Source of the DNA: Cruorifilaria tuberocauda
Lineage: Eukaryota; Nematoda; Chromadorea; Rhabditida; Onchocercidae
Reading direction: 5' to 3'
Assembly (NCBI GenBank): GCA_013365365.1
Contig: JABVXU010000405.1
Location: 1-49,093, forward strand
DNA: 49,093 nt
This document shows, one piece after another, positions 1-14,700 of this stretch. The notes beneath the pieces are model-generated. The model made no database searches. It was not told where the DNA came from and worked only from the letters and a program-made list of their open reading frames with translations. The first letter of the stretch is position 1; each line of letters starts with the position of its first letter. Made by a program: the position numbers and the translations under genes.

Positions 1-2520
1 TTCTCTTTTTTTAAATCTTATGCTTAACTATGGAATTAAAAGGAAATTTAAAGAATGATAGAAAATTCGAGAAAATTAGAAAATATTAGAAAAAAAGAAA
101 TGGAAAATTTATGGTTTTAGTTCAAAAAATGGGAAAAAAGAAAAAATTCAAAATTTTAATTTAAAAATTTTAATTTATTTAAGAATGAAATAAATAAATC
201 AAAAGTAAAAAAGGTGATATGCCAAAAATCATAAAACCTTAGACGAAAAATTACAGTTCAACAACGATTAATTTTAGTTATTTCATTCGTATTGTCAAAT
301 TTTTGATATTTTCATGAAGAACTGATAATGTTATTATTTTATCTAATGATAATATCAAAATATTTTTTACACTTTATCACTTATCAACTCAAAAAATGGA
401 TAATTATAAACTTGCTTCTTCAATTTCCGTAATTTGTGTAATTGTAATTTTTTTGTTAGATCCAAATTATAATTTTTTAATTATTAAAATGATGTAAATA
501 TTAAAAAAAAATCTTGCAAATAGCTAATGATTTGAATAATTGAGTTATAATTTGAATTAAACACAATTTGAAAGAATAAGTAATTGAAACTATCGAACAG
601 GAAATTATTAAATGGAAATTAATTGGAATCAGATTAATTAATAATAAAAAATATTTAATATAAAATAAAACGTACTTAAGAAGAGAGAGAGAAAACAATA
701 GGGAGTGAAGGGTAAAAAAGAGTTTACCCATCCAATCCTCTGTTTTTTTCCTTTCTCTTTTATCTATACTATCATTAAGAATTATAAATTGATTTAAATA
801 AAAAAAATTATTTAAGCCAATCATCTATTGAAACGAAATAGAAGAAAAAATAAGAGAGAAAGAAGCAAACTGCTCTTTTCTCAATAAACCAAACTAATCA
901 ATGAGTGATAAGGAAGGACGGATGAAAAGTAAATGGAAAAAAAGCTGACGACTAAAAATCGAAAAATATAAATTTAAAATACCAATCGATTAAAATGACA
1001 TTTTAAATTAATAATCAAAAATAAATTTTTGTTTGAATGAATGAAGGAAGTAGAGAAAAAGACAAAGGTAAAATGACAATGAATGATTGAGAAAACAGTT
1101 TAGCAAATGATTTCATCAATAGTTGACATTGGAAGATTATTCATTTAGGTTAATCTTAATTAAGTAAAAATAATTACTTTAGGTAAATGGGCGAAAGGAA
1201 ATAAAGATATGCCGATTGCTGAAAATATCTTACGAGGTCAATCAATCAATATGGCTAAATTTTTTTTCAATTGGAAATATTGAAAAAGTGAAAAAATTAG
1301 AAATTATTAAATTTACTTTGACTGATTAACAAATTGAGAGGATTATATGAGTTTGAATGCGAAGTGCTTTGTAAACTTAATTAAGATTCTTTTAAAAGCG
1401 TGATTAAGATTTACTTAAAAATAAGAGAAAAGAATTATTCATGGATAATTGTTGTCTTTTTTAGTTATTTTCAAGCAAATTTTTAATAACAATTTAATAT
1501 TTTAAATTTAATGAAATAATTTATGAAAGCAAATTTAAGATTATTGAGATAATAATAGAAGGATTGCTTAATTATATGTATCATGCAGATTCAATTACAT
1601 AGATCATATGGCTTAATCATATGAATATAAAATCATATGAGATATAGATTACGTTTTATTCACAATGATTTCTTTATTTTCATAATTAGTCGATCAGTTA
1701 AATCAAATCAATCACTGTTATTAATTGAACTAATAATTTGAATTTATAGTTAAATATAAAATATTCAGTGATCGAAATATTTACCATAGAAAGTATGAAA
1801 GCATCATATAGAAACTATAAACATTTAAGAAATTTTTTTAATTTATAAATTTATCGTCACTTTTTACTTTACTCTAATATTTTCTCTTTTAGTGACTGAG
1901 AAAAAAATAATGCTTAGCAGAATGAAATTGTTGTTTTACAATTAAAAAAGTAAATAATTGAAAAGTAATAAAGTAAAAAATGAACAAAAAAATTAATAAA
2001 AAATAATCAGTGATATGTTAACAAGAAAAAAACTTTAAAGCAAAGCTTTGAAATATTTTTTAAGCAATGGAAGAGAGCTGAAATCATAAAAATTAAAAAT
2101 CAATTTTAAAAAATGAAAAAATAGCGAAAAAAGAAGAAAAAGAAAAATTTCTATTTAATAATAAGTAAAATTTTTCCATTTCAAATATTTCTTAATGTAA
2201 AAATTTTCAAAAAATTATTTCAATTTTTATTCCGCTTTTTCTCGAAGAAAATATCGCTCGAATATTGATTGAAAATAAAAAAGAAATATTGAAGGGAATG
2301 AAATGAGTTGAGAAAAATTTTTGGATGAAATAGGTTTGAGAGAAGAATTGGATGAAATGATAAAAAAGATTGATATAAGTTTATATTTTACAGTTTCAAC
2401 TGGAACACTGTAAGAGAAATTTAAAAAAGTTTATAATTTTGCAAAAATTGATGACAATAGCCGAAGTGATCGCTTTTTTTTGAATTAAAAATCGTCAAAT
2501 TATATTATCATTTTTGGTTT
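1..2520. other. AT-rich spacer, no gene seen
   Basis: No reading frame here has convincing amino-acid composition or splice-site context. The sequence is A/T-rich with many poly-A and poly-T runs and frequent TGATAA/TTATCA words. The 107-codon minus frame at 501-824 is rich in F, L and I, as expected from AT-rich DNA. A minus-strand stretch 2409-2227 is open after a CTTACAG acceptor, but it is low-complexity and was not accepted as a gene. Confidence 0.6.
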
Positions 2521-2524
2521 TTTT

Positions 2525-2900
2525 TTACTTTTTTCTCTTCCTCTCTACATTTCATTCTCTCCTTTTCTTTTCCTTTTTTTACTAAAAAGATTTATGCGAA
2601 ATCCGTAGATGAAATTGTTTGAAAACTTATCTAAAAGAATTATTTTACTATTTTTTCTTTTTATCTCTTATTCACTTCTCTCTCTATCTCTCGCTTTAGT
2701 TTTTCTTCTTTTCGTTTGCTCTCTCCATTTTGTTCTCTTTCTCTTTTTTAGTAAAAATATTTATGCTAAAACTCATATACGAATTTGTTTGGAAATGTAT
2801 CTTATTTTACTATTTTTTCTTTTCTCTTATTCACCTCTCTCTCTTTTTCTCTCTCTCTCTCTCTTTGCTTCTTTCTCCTTCTGCACATCTTTTCTCCTGT
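2525..2900. repeat. Imperfect tandem duplication, about 169-bp period, CT-rich
   Basis: A segment starting near 2581 (ACTAAAAAGATTTATGC) recurs near 2750 (AGTAAAAATATTTATGC), a period of about 169 bp. Both copies continue through a TTATTTTACTATTTTTTCTTT block into CT-rich tracts, and the CT-rich sequence just before each copy is also alike. The unit is therefore present about twice, with partial flanks. The 100-codon plus frame at 2609-2911 is only the translation of this repeat (F, L and S-rich) and is not treated as a gene. Confidence 0.7.
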
Positions 2901-3748
2901 ATTTTGAATAATTTATTTTTCTTCCTATTATTACATCAGTTTCTCCTGTTTTTTTGAATGAAGTTTCAGAAAAAGAATTTAAACTTCGTTTAATTTCGAA
3001 TTTATTGCATTGTTTTTACTCTTTAATTAAACGTAACTGACATATGTAAGCATAAATTTAAGCAAATTTAAATAAAATACGACAGATGAAACGAATAATA
3101 TTGTCCTTTGTAATGAAATATAATTTTTTTCCAAAATTTCATTATACTTTTTACACTTTGACGATGGATTCATTTCTCTCCACGTCATTTATTTAAATAT
3201 TTATTGGCTCGTTTATTTGTTTTTCTTCAGTTACTAAATAACTTGAAATATATTCATAGATGTTTAATTTAACACATTACTATTTTTTGCATCGTTTATT
3301 TTTCAACATTCAATTTTATAATTGAACTGATAATATTTTAATTTCCATTTATCAGAATTAAGCAATCTCCAATTTTCTTTTTCCTCAAAATAGAGCCAAT
3401 TAGCTTTAAACAGAGAGAAATGAAAAATCTATTAATTTGAAATCAATGCACAGTAGGAGTTACTGTACAACGTTTAGTAATGTTTAGTAACCTAAAAACT
3501 GAATTTTCCATCCAACGATAATTAGATTTCAAACGATGGTTTGATGGAAAAATTAATTTTTTCAATGTTATTTTGAAAAATTTACAAAACCTCGCTCATT
3601 TATTGATAAAATTGATTAAAAAATGTTAATACAGCTTGAAGAGATTTGAAATCTGTAATTCTTTCTTAAATATTAATTATTTCCCAGACTAATCATGATA
3701 ATCTTATCATAAGGAAGAGAAATTTTAAGAAACTTTAGTTTAATATAA

Positions 3749-3878
3749 GTTTAGCATATAAATGCTTAAATTCAATGTTAGAAAATAATTAATTTAAGAT
3801 AGGTTAGTCAAAAGTTACTATAAAACACGAATAGATTATTTTTATTAAAATTTATTGCGAGAAAAAAAATTAGTTTAG
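3749..3878 (+). repeat. Direct repeat, copy 1 of about 135 bp
   Basis: This starts TTTAGCATATAAATGCTTAA and matches 4418-4553 over most of its length. Shared blocks include TTCAATGTTAGAAA, TTAGTCAAAAGTTACT, ATAGATTATTTTTATT and AAATTTATT. By eye the copies are roughly 80% alike with small indels, about 670 bp apart. It does not code. It may be a dispersed filarial repeat or a local duplication. Confidence 0.7.
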
Positions 3879-4417
3879 ATTTATTTTTCCCGCGATATTT
3901 GATATCTTGAACCGAATATATTTTCGAATATTACAAGAGTATAATGAAAATTTTAATTATTTAATTTAAAATTAAATAAGCTAAAATCATGAATGTGTGC
4001 TAGTGATTTTTTAGCAATTTATGTAAAAGTTTCATAAAGAATCACAGTACTACGAGAATATTTATTAGAGCAATCGATCAAATTAGCTTAACAGATGGAA
4101 TGATTCGTCGAGAAAAAAATTTTAGTAAAGAAAATTTTAATTTCTTGAAGCATATAAATAATGATAAGCTTTCTTGTCAAATTAAAGCAAAAAAACACAC
4201 ACAGAATTTGCCGAAGACTAAAATTTTCAAAAAAAAGATTGTTGAAAATCGCAGAAACGAAATGGAAGAAAAAAAGAGAAAAGAATTTTCAACATTTGTT
4301 GTAAGGAATGCGACATTTTACAAGTCCAATACAATTTTACTGTAAACAGTAAAAATAGCAAGTTGAAAAATTTATTTTTTATCTTTCGATTAAAAACTTG
4401 GCAGAATTAAATCAAAA

Positions 4418-4553
4418 TTTAGCATATAAATACTTAAGTTCAATGTTAGAAAGTAATCTTAAGCTAAAGATAATTTAGTCAAAAGTTACTTAAAACAAGG
4501 ATAGATTATTTTTATTGAAATTTATTCCAAAAAGAATTGGTTAGACTCATTTT
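4418..4553 (+). repeat. Direct repeat, copy 2 of about 135 bp
   Basis: Second copy of the 3749-3878 element, in the same orientation. It begins TTTAGCATATAAATACTTAA and keeps the same block order. I saw no terminal inverted repeats or target-site duplications. Confidence 0.7.
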
Positions 4554-5291
4554 AGAGGAAAAGCAATAAAACTTAATGGCATGATACCAAAATGAAAATG
4601 ACAAAATCAAACAAATACTTTAGTAAGAATTAACAACTTGGATGAGCAGAATTACTTTACAAGAATTTGAACTCTTTCTTTAAGAACTGAAATAAAATTC
4701 AACTAAGTGGAAGACAAGTTTTAAAAGAAGAACAGAGAATTAATACAATTTTGTCAAAAGGTAAGCTAAAGTTAGCAGTAAAAGAAATTCTTTGAACATG
4801 ATTATTTTAAAACAAGTAATTAGATTGAAATATTTATTCAGTTATAATTAAATCAACTGTAAAAATAATCTTCATCCAAGATATATATATCTCGGTTGCT
4901 AACTTTCAAGAAATAAATAAATAGTGGTTGTGGAACTGATGAAGATTGAGGATGTCGATGACGTGGAAAATATTATGATCTGATAATAGTAACCGACTAT
5001 TTATAATCAGTGGTAATAAGTTGGTAGTAATTAATAAATGATACCAATAACGCAAATCAAAATTACTATTTTACTAACAATAACGTAATTTGATGAGTAT
5101 AACTTTTCGATGTAATTTGGAAATTATCTCGAATGGAAGATCATCCGGAACCTACTTCATATTACTTTCACTGATAATAAAGAACTTGAACTTCATGAGA
5201 AAATCCTAAAACTTCCAAACTTTGTCTGATTATTTTCCACTTCTCTTTCTCGATGGAAAGTAAAACAAATGTTCATTGCTTTTCCTCCTAG

Positions 5292-5320
5292 ATATTGATA
5301 ATGATAATGATAATGATAGT
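5292..5320. repeat. GATAAT microsatellite
   Basis: Four near-perfect six-base units (GATATT, then GATAAT three times, then GATAGT). The DNA is non-coding. Confidence 0.7.
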
Positions 5321-8300
5321 GGAATTACAACGATAAAAAAATAATCATTAAATCAAGAATGTGATTATTGGTAGAATATTACAGTCTTATTAACTTTTGC
5401 ATGTGAACAATGAGAAAATCATGGCCTGAAAGATCTGGTGGGCCGTAAAAAAGATGATGGAATGTAATTTGCTTGGTTGGATGCTAATTATTTTCTTCCT
5501 CTTTTTTTGTTTCTCTCATTTTATCATTCTTTTTTCCTTTCTCTTTTCATCTTTCCTTCATTCATCTGATTGTTATTTGACAAACATCTCTATGAATTTT
5601 TGTAAACTTTAAATTTCAGATTAATATCCCATATCAAAGAGTGGAATTGAAAAATTCACAATTTTATGAAACTGAAAATAGATCATAAAACAAGTAACAT
5701 TTTTTATCGTTGTATGAGAAATCGCAATAAGTTATCAGTAATGATATGTTTAGTGCAAAATTTTTGATAAGGTAACCTTATAAAAGTTACAGTTTATTGT
5801 GATCGGAAGGAAGTAAAAGTAAAGAAAACAAGAAATCAATATCATATGAATATTACTATCATACTAATATTTAAAAAATGAAAATGTTATAAAATTTAGA
5901 AAATTGAAGAGTTGAAATGATGAAAAATTACGGAAATCAATTTGTAAAATGTTTGAAAGGAAATGAATCATTATTTCCTAATCATTAAATTAAATAAAAA
6001 TTTAATTTGCTATTCTGCAATTTTGGTTGTTTTCTAAACTATGTTTATATTCGAGCAATTAATTAATTAATTTAACAGTTGACAGTTTACAATTAAGTGA
6101 GAAAATAATTATTAGAAAATGAATAAAACATGGAAAGTAAGATTTTAAATTTAGAGCAAGCATTTCTCATCAAATTTAACAAATTCAATATGGATATGAT
6201 TAGACATCTCTGTAAATAAGAGAGAAACAATTATTAATAAGTATGAAAATCGTAATACATGGATGAAAATTCATAATAATACTTTATGTTAATCATACTT
6301 ATACTGCTTAATAAGTTATAAATATAACGAAAGTAGTTGTGGAAAATTAATTCAGCAAGAAAAATTTTTAATGGAATATCATTGATAATGGGAGGATAAA
6401 GTAAAGTTAAATAATTGAAAGTGATAAATTGAATATAGCATTCAAATTATAAAAATTAAAGTTAATGCTAATCAAACTAAACTAGATCTACAGTGACTTA
6501 GATAAAACAGAGTAAGTATTAATTTTAAATCTCTTATTAAAGTTTTCAGGTTGATAATTTCTATTCTTAATCTTTAATTTCCAATTTAATTTGCTGACGA
6601 ATAGAAAAGGAAATATTTATCGCATAACACTGTGCTCTAAGATTAAGAAAAGGCGAATGATTGAAGCGAAGAAATCATATCAGTTGAAACTTATCATAGT
6701 GATAATGCAACGGAGGAAAAGGAAGGGTGATGTTATGGAAAAGGGACGGATAAAAAGTGAAAGAATGTCATATCATTGGATGATAACAAAGTATGAAAGA
6801 TTTTAAGGGCAGGAGAAAAAACGGAATTTCGGAAAAATAATACAAAAGGAATGGATGAACGGATTGGAAATATAAGAGGAGAGGAGGTGAAAGAGGAAAA
6901 GGACGGTTGCGTGATAGTTCCGTCTTTTCGCGCTCCACACCTTCCGCCAATCACCTTTGATATTTCTTCTTCATTTCGCTTAAATTTTCAAGTTCATTTT
7001 TATTTTCGAGAATTTACTTCACATCTCTTACACCCTCTCCTTTTCTCTTCCCCTCTCTCTCTCTCTTCATTAATTGATAAATGTTGAGAAAAAAGGTTTA
7101 ATGAAATTTCAAAATATAAAAAAGAAAAATCACAGTTTCCTTTTTCTAATGCAATTCTTAGAATTAATTAATCATTATTTAATTAAATTATTATCAAATG
7201 AATCTAAGCTTTGTTTAAATAATTGTAATTTTTTGTGAAATTTCAAAATGATTATATGGATGTTTTCTTCTTAAAAATTTTATTGTCTCTGATGAATAAT
7301 CATGATCAATTATTGAATAATTGAAATCATGATTATTCGTCATTTTCTTTAATAACATCATCAAATCTTATAAATCATTTTCTAACTTTAAAAAACTAAA
7401 ATTTATAAAAAATTTAAGAGAATACATAGCTATATATTTCTACATGATAAAATTAGGAATCCCTTGAAATTATATATAATTTATAAAAACCGATTAAATT
7501 TATATTTATTCCTATCATCTTGAATAAATTTATTACTTTATCAAGTTTTTACACTAACTGGAACATTTCAAGATAAAACTAAAATTTTGGTCACAGTATC
7601 GTTGGGTATTTTCGTAATTGTAATTTACAGCGGCAAGTATCAAAAAAAGAAAAAAATGAAGGAATTGTTACATTTTTTCATCATTTTCTTGATAACAAGT
7701 TTATCATAAAACTTGAAATTCTATCATTCTTATCAGAACTTTCAATGATTTGACAGAAAAATTGAAAATCGAACATTTAATAAGTGAAAAAAGTTATATT
7801 TAAAATGAAATTGCGAAAAGTTACAAGGAATTAGCTTTCGAAGTGATTAATTTCTGATTTCATTTTATCAGAAAAAACTTTTCTCATTTACTCTTTCCAT
7901 TCCGCTTTATATCATTCGATCTTTTTCATTTTTTATCAAATAATTATTTATCTTTAAAATCTCCTAAATTTTTGTCTTAAAAATTATTCCTCTCAATTGA
8001 ACATTGAAATTATCAATGATCGATGATTATGTCAGTAAATACATAATTTTTATAATTGAATGATTTATTAGAGTTAATCTTTGCTATCAAAAAGTAAGAT
8101 GGAAAATGGCGCTTGACACCTAATTTATTTAAAATTTTAAATTAAATTCATTCAAATGTAAAAATGTAATAAATAAATAGCTATTACGGCGAGAAAAAAA
8201 ATTTGGAAATACACATCATTGATAATAAAATGAGAATACTTCTTTAAAACCAATTAGTTGTACTGCTGGCAAAGTTGCATACTTGAAATGTCGTATGGAT

Positions 8301-8747
8301 TAAATTACGATTTCATTGACGAAAAAAATTTTTCACCAAAAGGTTACCTAACAAACTCTTCTAGAAAGTAAATCCTAAAAGAATGCATTTTTAGAAATAG
8401 CACATTCAATCCAGACTGATCAAGTTTATATTCATAATTCTTCTTCTTCGATAAGGTAGAAAACGAATTTTCATATTTAAAACAAAATAATCTCAAGAAT
8501 AATCTACGTAAACTTCGGATACTAATAAGAAATTATCTTTAGTCATCTTATTATGATAATTTAAAATTTATGCATTTCATTATTAGTATGCAATTACTTT
8601 ATTTACTCAATTCAACCAAAATTCTTGGAAAATGTAATTAAATTTATTATTAACAATCGAGTAAAATATAGCCAAATTTATCATATTAAAAAGTAAGCAA
8701 ATTGAACTAGAGAAAGTAACAAAAAAAGGAAGTAGAAGAAGACTTAC

Positions 8748-11700
8748 TTATCGTCAGCAGTAACCGTACCGTTCCAACATTTTGATATTTCTGATGGATC
8801 GTTGCAAAAATTGTTGACAAGTTGTCGCCACCAACCAATGTATGTTGTAAACTGGAAAAAATCAATCGAAATTGTTTATTATTGAATATATAATTCAGTA
8901 TTAAGTAATTATTATTAATTCAAATACTTTGAATTTTGACCAGTTAATTGTTTTATCAAATTTTTGTCAAATAAAAATAAAACTATTTCTAATTAATCAT
9001 TTATTTTTTTAATTTCAGATTTAGCATCAAACTTGTTTCAGTGCTCTTTTTTGAGCTATGCTTTAGCTAATTTAAATGAACTTTCCTCATTTCATAAAAA
9101 ATATTACTTGACAGTTCGATTAATAAAACACAATAATAAGCAAATGGATAAATTGAATGGTTTTAACGATTAATTTGTGCATAATTTTTACAAAATAAAT
9201 TTATGAAATAATAAAGTTATTGAAATTTGCTTTCCAAGTGGAAGAGAGAGAGAAAGAGTAATTAAGCTTTACAAGGTATTAGCAAATATGAACGCACTTG
9301 AAGATTACATTCGTCTGATACTATATTTAATTTAATTTAAATATTTATTTAATTAGGTGTGTTAGTTCTCTTACCATTATTGACATTAAATCAACTTACT
9401 TAATATACAGTAACACATTCGAATGATGCAATGTATTACAAAAGATTCATCAAAGAATTAGCAATCTCTCAAGCTGTTAATTGAAAAAGAGAAAATGATT
9501 CTACATGACATAATACTTGAAGCATTAGCATAGCATTTTGCTTCTCTTCGAATGCTTGGAATTCATCGTAAGTCTAAAATAATTCCTTTAATATAAGTAA
9601 AATAATTCTTTTCAGGTTGGAATGCTTTATGATTGTAAGCTATTTCGAAGATAAGACTTAAAATATTTCTATAATCTTTTTCACTTTTGTTTATGGAAAA
9701 GCTCAAACAATTTTCTATCATTTTTGTTATCAAAAATTATCAATTAAAATTAACTTATAAAATTTCTAAAGCTTATTTTCATCATTATACCATCTTCTTT
9801 GAATTATATTTTTCATGAATTAAAAAGAGAGAAAAAAGGATGAACAAAAAAATGGAAATAAAGGAAGAAAGAAATTTATAAGCTGAAATTTCAATCAATT
9901 GAAGGAAATTTATGAATTATTGTCTAGCATTGATAAATATGATTTAAACCTTTTTCATTTCATTTCAATAAATTACCCCAAAACGAAAATTTATTTTTTC
10001 ATTTTGATTTAGCTAAATCAGTAGAAAAAAGAGAAGAGAGATGAATTTGTTATCATTTGATTGATATATTTGATTTCAGATTTTAAAACGATGCTTGTGA
10101 AACAGATTGGATAATTTCATGAAACTAAAACAACGAGCAATCGTAATAATAAATTAATTTTAAAATAAAAATCCAAAAATAAATGTAAAAATAAATGTCA
10201 CTACTTGTATTATGAAAAAATTTATTGTTAAAATCAAATTATTTAAATGTCAATTAACTATATATTAAGTATTCCTGATAAAATTTTATCAATTTCTGAT
10301 TGAATTAGCTGATATTTGCTGTAAGACATACTTTCCTGATCAATCATTCTGCAAACCCAATCAGCAAATCATGATAATTTACTTATTTAATTATTCCATT
10401 TCAATTTGCTCTTTTATTAGCTTTTAGCTTAAGCCTTATTTTCCCATCAGTTACTTTATTAACACTTCGATTGATTAAATTAGTGATTTAAAATAAGTCC
10501 TAAACATACTGATACCTTAGCAATTATCGTTAAGAATATTATCACTATCAGGAATATTCATACAGTCAATTTGTTTAATTCCCAAAATTATAAAAGTTGT
10601 TATAACTTAAATAATATCTCACATTTTTCCTATTTTCCTCTATTGATATCGAATCTTCTTATTTATTAATGAAAAAATACTAATTGATTTGTTTAAATTA
10701 TTTTTTAGAGTTAATTAAAGAATTATCATTATCTTTCTCTGAAGAAATTAAAAATTTTCCAGTAATTACTCTAAAGCTTTCCGTTCATTTTGGAAAGTTT
10801 TAATACAAATTGCTTGTGGCAAAGTTATTTGCTATCATACTTGAAAATAAGTTAGAAATTAAAGTGCTTTGGCTGTGTAACACTGGCATTGTTTTTCTTT
10901 TCTAATTTTTTACTTCTATTTGCATAACATTTGTTTGCGTTTCTCCTTCATCCTTAAAATTTGAACGAAAAAATTGTGCACGACGAATTTTACTATGTAA
11001 TACAAATTATTCTTGCGGAAGAAAAAAAATGAAAGTACAAGTTTTCTCTTTTTTGTTTTTAAGCTTTTAAACTAAAAGAAACTTATACTTTTGCCTTTTT
11101 TACTGTTTTAACGTACTTTAATTTTTTTATATTTAAGTATTCTATTTCAAGTCCAATTGTTAAATGAAACGTTGAATTAGGAAATTATTGATTAAATTTA
11201 AAACTTGTTTCAATATTTCATGGTATATTTACCGATTTTATGGTAGTTTATTAATTAGAAGTTGCAAGGATTTAAAAATTTGAAAATTATTTCAGGTTAG
11301 ACTGATAATTTTTTCACGAAAATATTTTACAGAAATTAAATTATTGAACTTATATTTTACTGCTTGTATTTTACTCTTTTTTACCTGTCGAATCGTAAAT
11401 GCTGCTCGTTGCTGTACCGGATCCGGTTTCTGATAGTCAAAATGTCGCGAGTGATCCGATGTTTTAGCAAAACTGATTCTTCCACATTTTCTCAGCACCG
11501 TTTTAGCGATCATTGGAGCTTGCACTTCCATAGCATATGAAATGGATCGAATGATACCTTTTTCAAGCTGAAAAATGATAGCAATTGGGTAATTATGATC
11601 ATCATCGATTGATTTCGATGATATTTCGATGATCTCTCAATGCCATTTGATAAATCCTTAAAAGGTTTTAATCAATATTTAAAGCGCATAATTTTGATGG

Positions 11701-14700
11701 AAAAAAGTGATTTTCAAATAGCTTATGCTTTTTAAAGTGATTATCTTAATTAATACCTGCCTTTATTTCAGTTGATTTAAATGCTTAATTAAACTTTGTA
11801 ATTGTTACATTACAAAAATATATTGTCTGCACTATTTCATAAGAGAATTCAATAATCCAAATTAAAAAGGTAGAAAAAGTAATCCTAAAATACCAGACAA
11901 ACATCCTGAAGTGCCAAAAATTCTTCAATATTATTATCACAATGATAACCTGAATGATATAGACAGACACTTAAACTATGAAGACACTTAAACTGAATTA
12001 ATCTCGACCGATACTTTTTAACTTGTTTATTATAAACTTTTTATTACAAATAACTTTTTATTTTTCATCATAAATAAAATTTACGATTGCAAACATCGCT
12101 TCATGAAATATTTAAAATAAATTAACAGTAAGAAACAGATAAAGAAATAATTTAAGTTAACAAAAAAAATAATAAAGAAGCCAAGTTAATTAATATAGAA
12201 TCAATCAATGAACTAATTGGTGATGAATTAAATTTAAAAAATGGAATAAGTCAATAAATTAATAAATGTGGTTATTTAAACTATTTCAAATATACCTCAA
12301 TGAAACCTTTATCGAAATTGATAGTTAATTTTTGCAAAATTGATATAAAACTATCCCAATCACTTGCACCATTACGCAAGCAATCACGCATTGCATGCTT
12401 ACATTCCTCATTGCACGAATTCATCATTTCTTCTTTTAACGGAGTACAAACCGATGAACAACTTGTTATCATCTCGGCATTCCGTGTTATGCATGAATTA
12501 TTAACGACTTCAACTTCCGTGGCTAATCTAAAAAGAGAAAATTATCGATTAGCTAATTTAAATCCTAATTAATTGTTACTAACTAAAGTTTATTGTTTAT
12601 GATGAATGATAAATGAATGATAAATGAAGCAATAATTCCATTCTGTGAAAGTTATTTATATTTCTTTTAATTACAAATAATCCCTCTTTGATGAAAGATT
12701 TTTTAATTCTTTGTACTTTATCATATTTAGTATAAAAATTCGATTTTGCGAAAAAATATTCGTTCAGTACTTTTTGGCTATTTTTCATATTTAGCTGTAA
12801 ATTACAAATTTCTCAAAGCTTTTCTCGCAACTTATCATATTTAAAAATAAGATATGATTTCCTGAGATAGTTCGATTTATCACTTCCAATACTATTAGTA
12901 AGCTTTTCTCCTCCATAAAAATGAAAAAAAACTTCTGTAAAAGCAACAGTAACTGTAGGGATGAAGAGTTAACCTGTGTAATTTATTGATGGTACTTTGA
13001 ATGAAACGATATTTAATGATAGCTTGCCACAAATTATCACTAATTTTAATTGGTTCCATTCCAAAGAACGCTTTCCAAAATGGTGAATTATTTTGCAAGC
13101 AATTAGCGTAGGACTGTGAAACTGACTTGCATGGGCCTGTTGTCATGCAAAGAAATGTTGGCGGTATAAGTTGAATGAAAAATTTTTGCACCATTTTTTT
13201 AATTTCATTCTCCATTTGTTGTGGTGCAATATCCTTTGAAAAGAACAAAGTAAAAGTTTTGAAAATTTTGTCAAGTATAAACTTTTTTTTCGAGCAGTGA
13301 TAATTGTCTATATTGAAATTTATTATCATTTGTTAATAATTACTATTAGATGAAAAACATTTTAAGTAAGAAATAATTTTTCATTTGAATTGGAGATTGA
13401 TTGGAAATTGATTCATTTTTTAAAATGTTTTTAACACAAATGGTAAATTAATATTTGAATTAAAAATTATCTCAGCTCAATAAATTAAAATACAAACCGT
13501 GACGATGAAGAGTTGATTACGAATATTATCAATAAGTTCATCGATAGAATTGATTACAGGTGATTGACTAAACAATCGCGGGAAATACTTTGACATTTCC
13601 TCAAATAATTTCCATCGACTTAATTCGATAAGATAGGTAATTTCTGCTGAAAGTTTGCTTCAATATTAAGCATATGAATAATAGCTAACGTAGAAGTTAA
13701 CGTAAAAGCTTATTAACATTATTTAATGCGATGGGAATATTATGCTTTAATATATAGTCATTATTCGATTACTTCGATTTCAATAAAGATAACTTAAGCT
13801 TGAACATAAAAATAGCTTCCACGTAAATACAATAGTAAAAATTAATAATAAATTAAACGATAATAGCAGTCATTTGCAAAAATAATAACTGATCTGTGAT
13901 ATTTGATAATAATGATGATAATAACAATAGTAATAATAATAATGATTGTTGATTGAAATAAATATTGAAAAATATACATTTCGATGAGTAATTTATCGTT
14001 ATAAACTATAAATACAGAGATAAATACCATGATATAATATGAACATTACGAATAATATATTATTAATAACGAATATGCTATTCATGAATTATAATTTACT
14101 TCCAAAATTGATTTGGTAATTATAACTTTTCTTTAAGTGATAACAAAATAATATTACTTACCGTTAATTTGATGGGCAAGATTTTGTAATGTGCTTACAA
14201 TTCGTACTGATGAAATTTTCAATAGTAACATTAAATATTCATCATTCTTCTTGAATATTTCAACATTTTCCTCTTCACACAAACAACTTCGTTCGATCAT
14301 TGCTTCCGTCAAATCTTTTAATGTTATCACTGTCTTATCATTTCCCTTCAATCATTCATTAGTGATAAAAAAAGCTCCATTTGCAAGAATAAAGCCTTAA
14401 TAGGGATTTATTTTGAAGATGAAAATTCAAATTTCTATCTTAAATGTTAAATTGTTTTTATTATTGATTAACTGATTCATTATACTAAATTATCTCATTT
14501 CATTTATATAAAAATGTGACAAAAATTTAATTAATGCTAAGATATTTAAGCTTTTTAAATTAAGATAGATTATCACTATGATAGATTATCATCAATCTTC
14601 ACTTATAATTAAGATAACTTTCTCTTTTCCAAAATAAACGTCACTTTTTTGCTTAGTGTTTATATTTCGTAAAATACAGAAATTGAAGAAAGCTAAAATT

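Larger units (their letters stand above)
2901..8747. other. Spacer, possible 3' territory of the glypican gene
   Basis: No complete gene is visible. The glypican gene on the minus strand ends its last recognised exon at 8748 with a splice donor, so one or more 3' exons should lie to the left, here or outside the window. I looked at the obvious TTTCAG/TTACAG acceptors on the minus strand for a phase-compatible exon and found none with glypican tail features. The segment 6690-6960 is relatively GC-rich and open in all three minus frames because that strand is pyrimidine-rich, so open frame alone proves nothing there. Confidence 0.5.

Noticed and set aside
2227..2409. Minus-strand frame of about 60 codons after a CTTACAG acceptor, phase-compatible with the glypican 3' donor and ending in a stop
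   Set aside because: The composition is low-complexity (S, F, I), with no Ser-Gly glycan sites and no terminal GPI-type hydrophobic tail. It would also need a 6.3-kb intron, far longer than the others.
2609..2957. Plus-strand ORFs of 100 and 75 codons
   Set aside because: They are translations of the CT-rich tandem repeat, almost only F, L and S.
6733..6954. Open frames on the minus strand in a GC-richer patch, considered as a glypican tail exon
   Set aside because: All three minus frames are open because the strand is pyrimidine-rich. None carries a family motif, and the acceptor choices are arbitrary.
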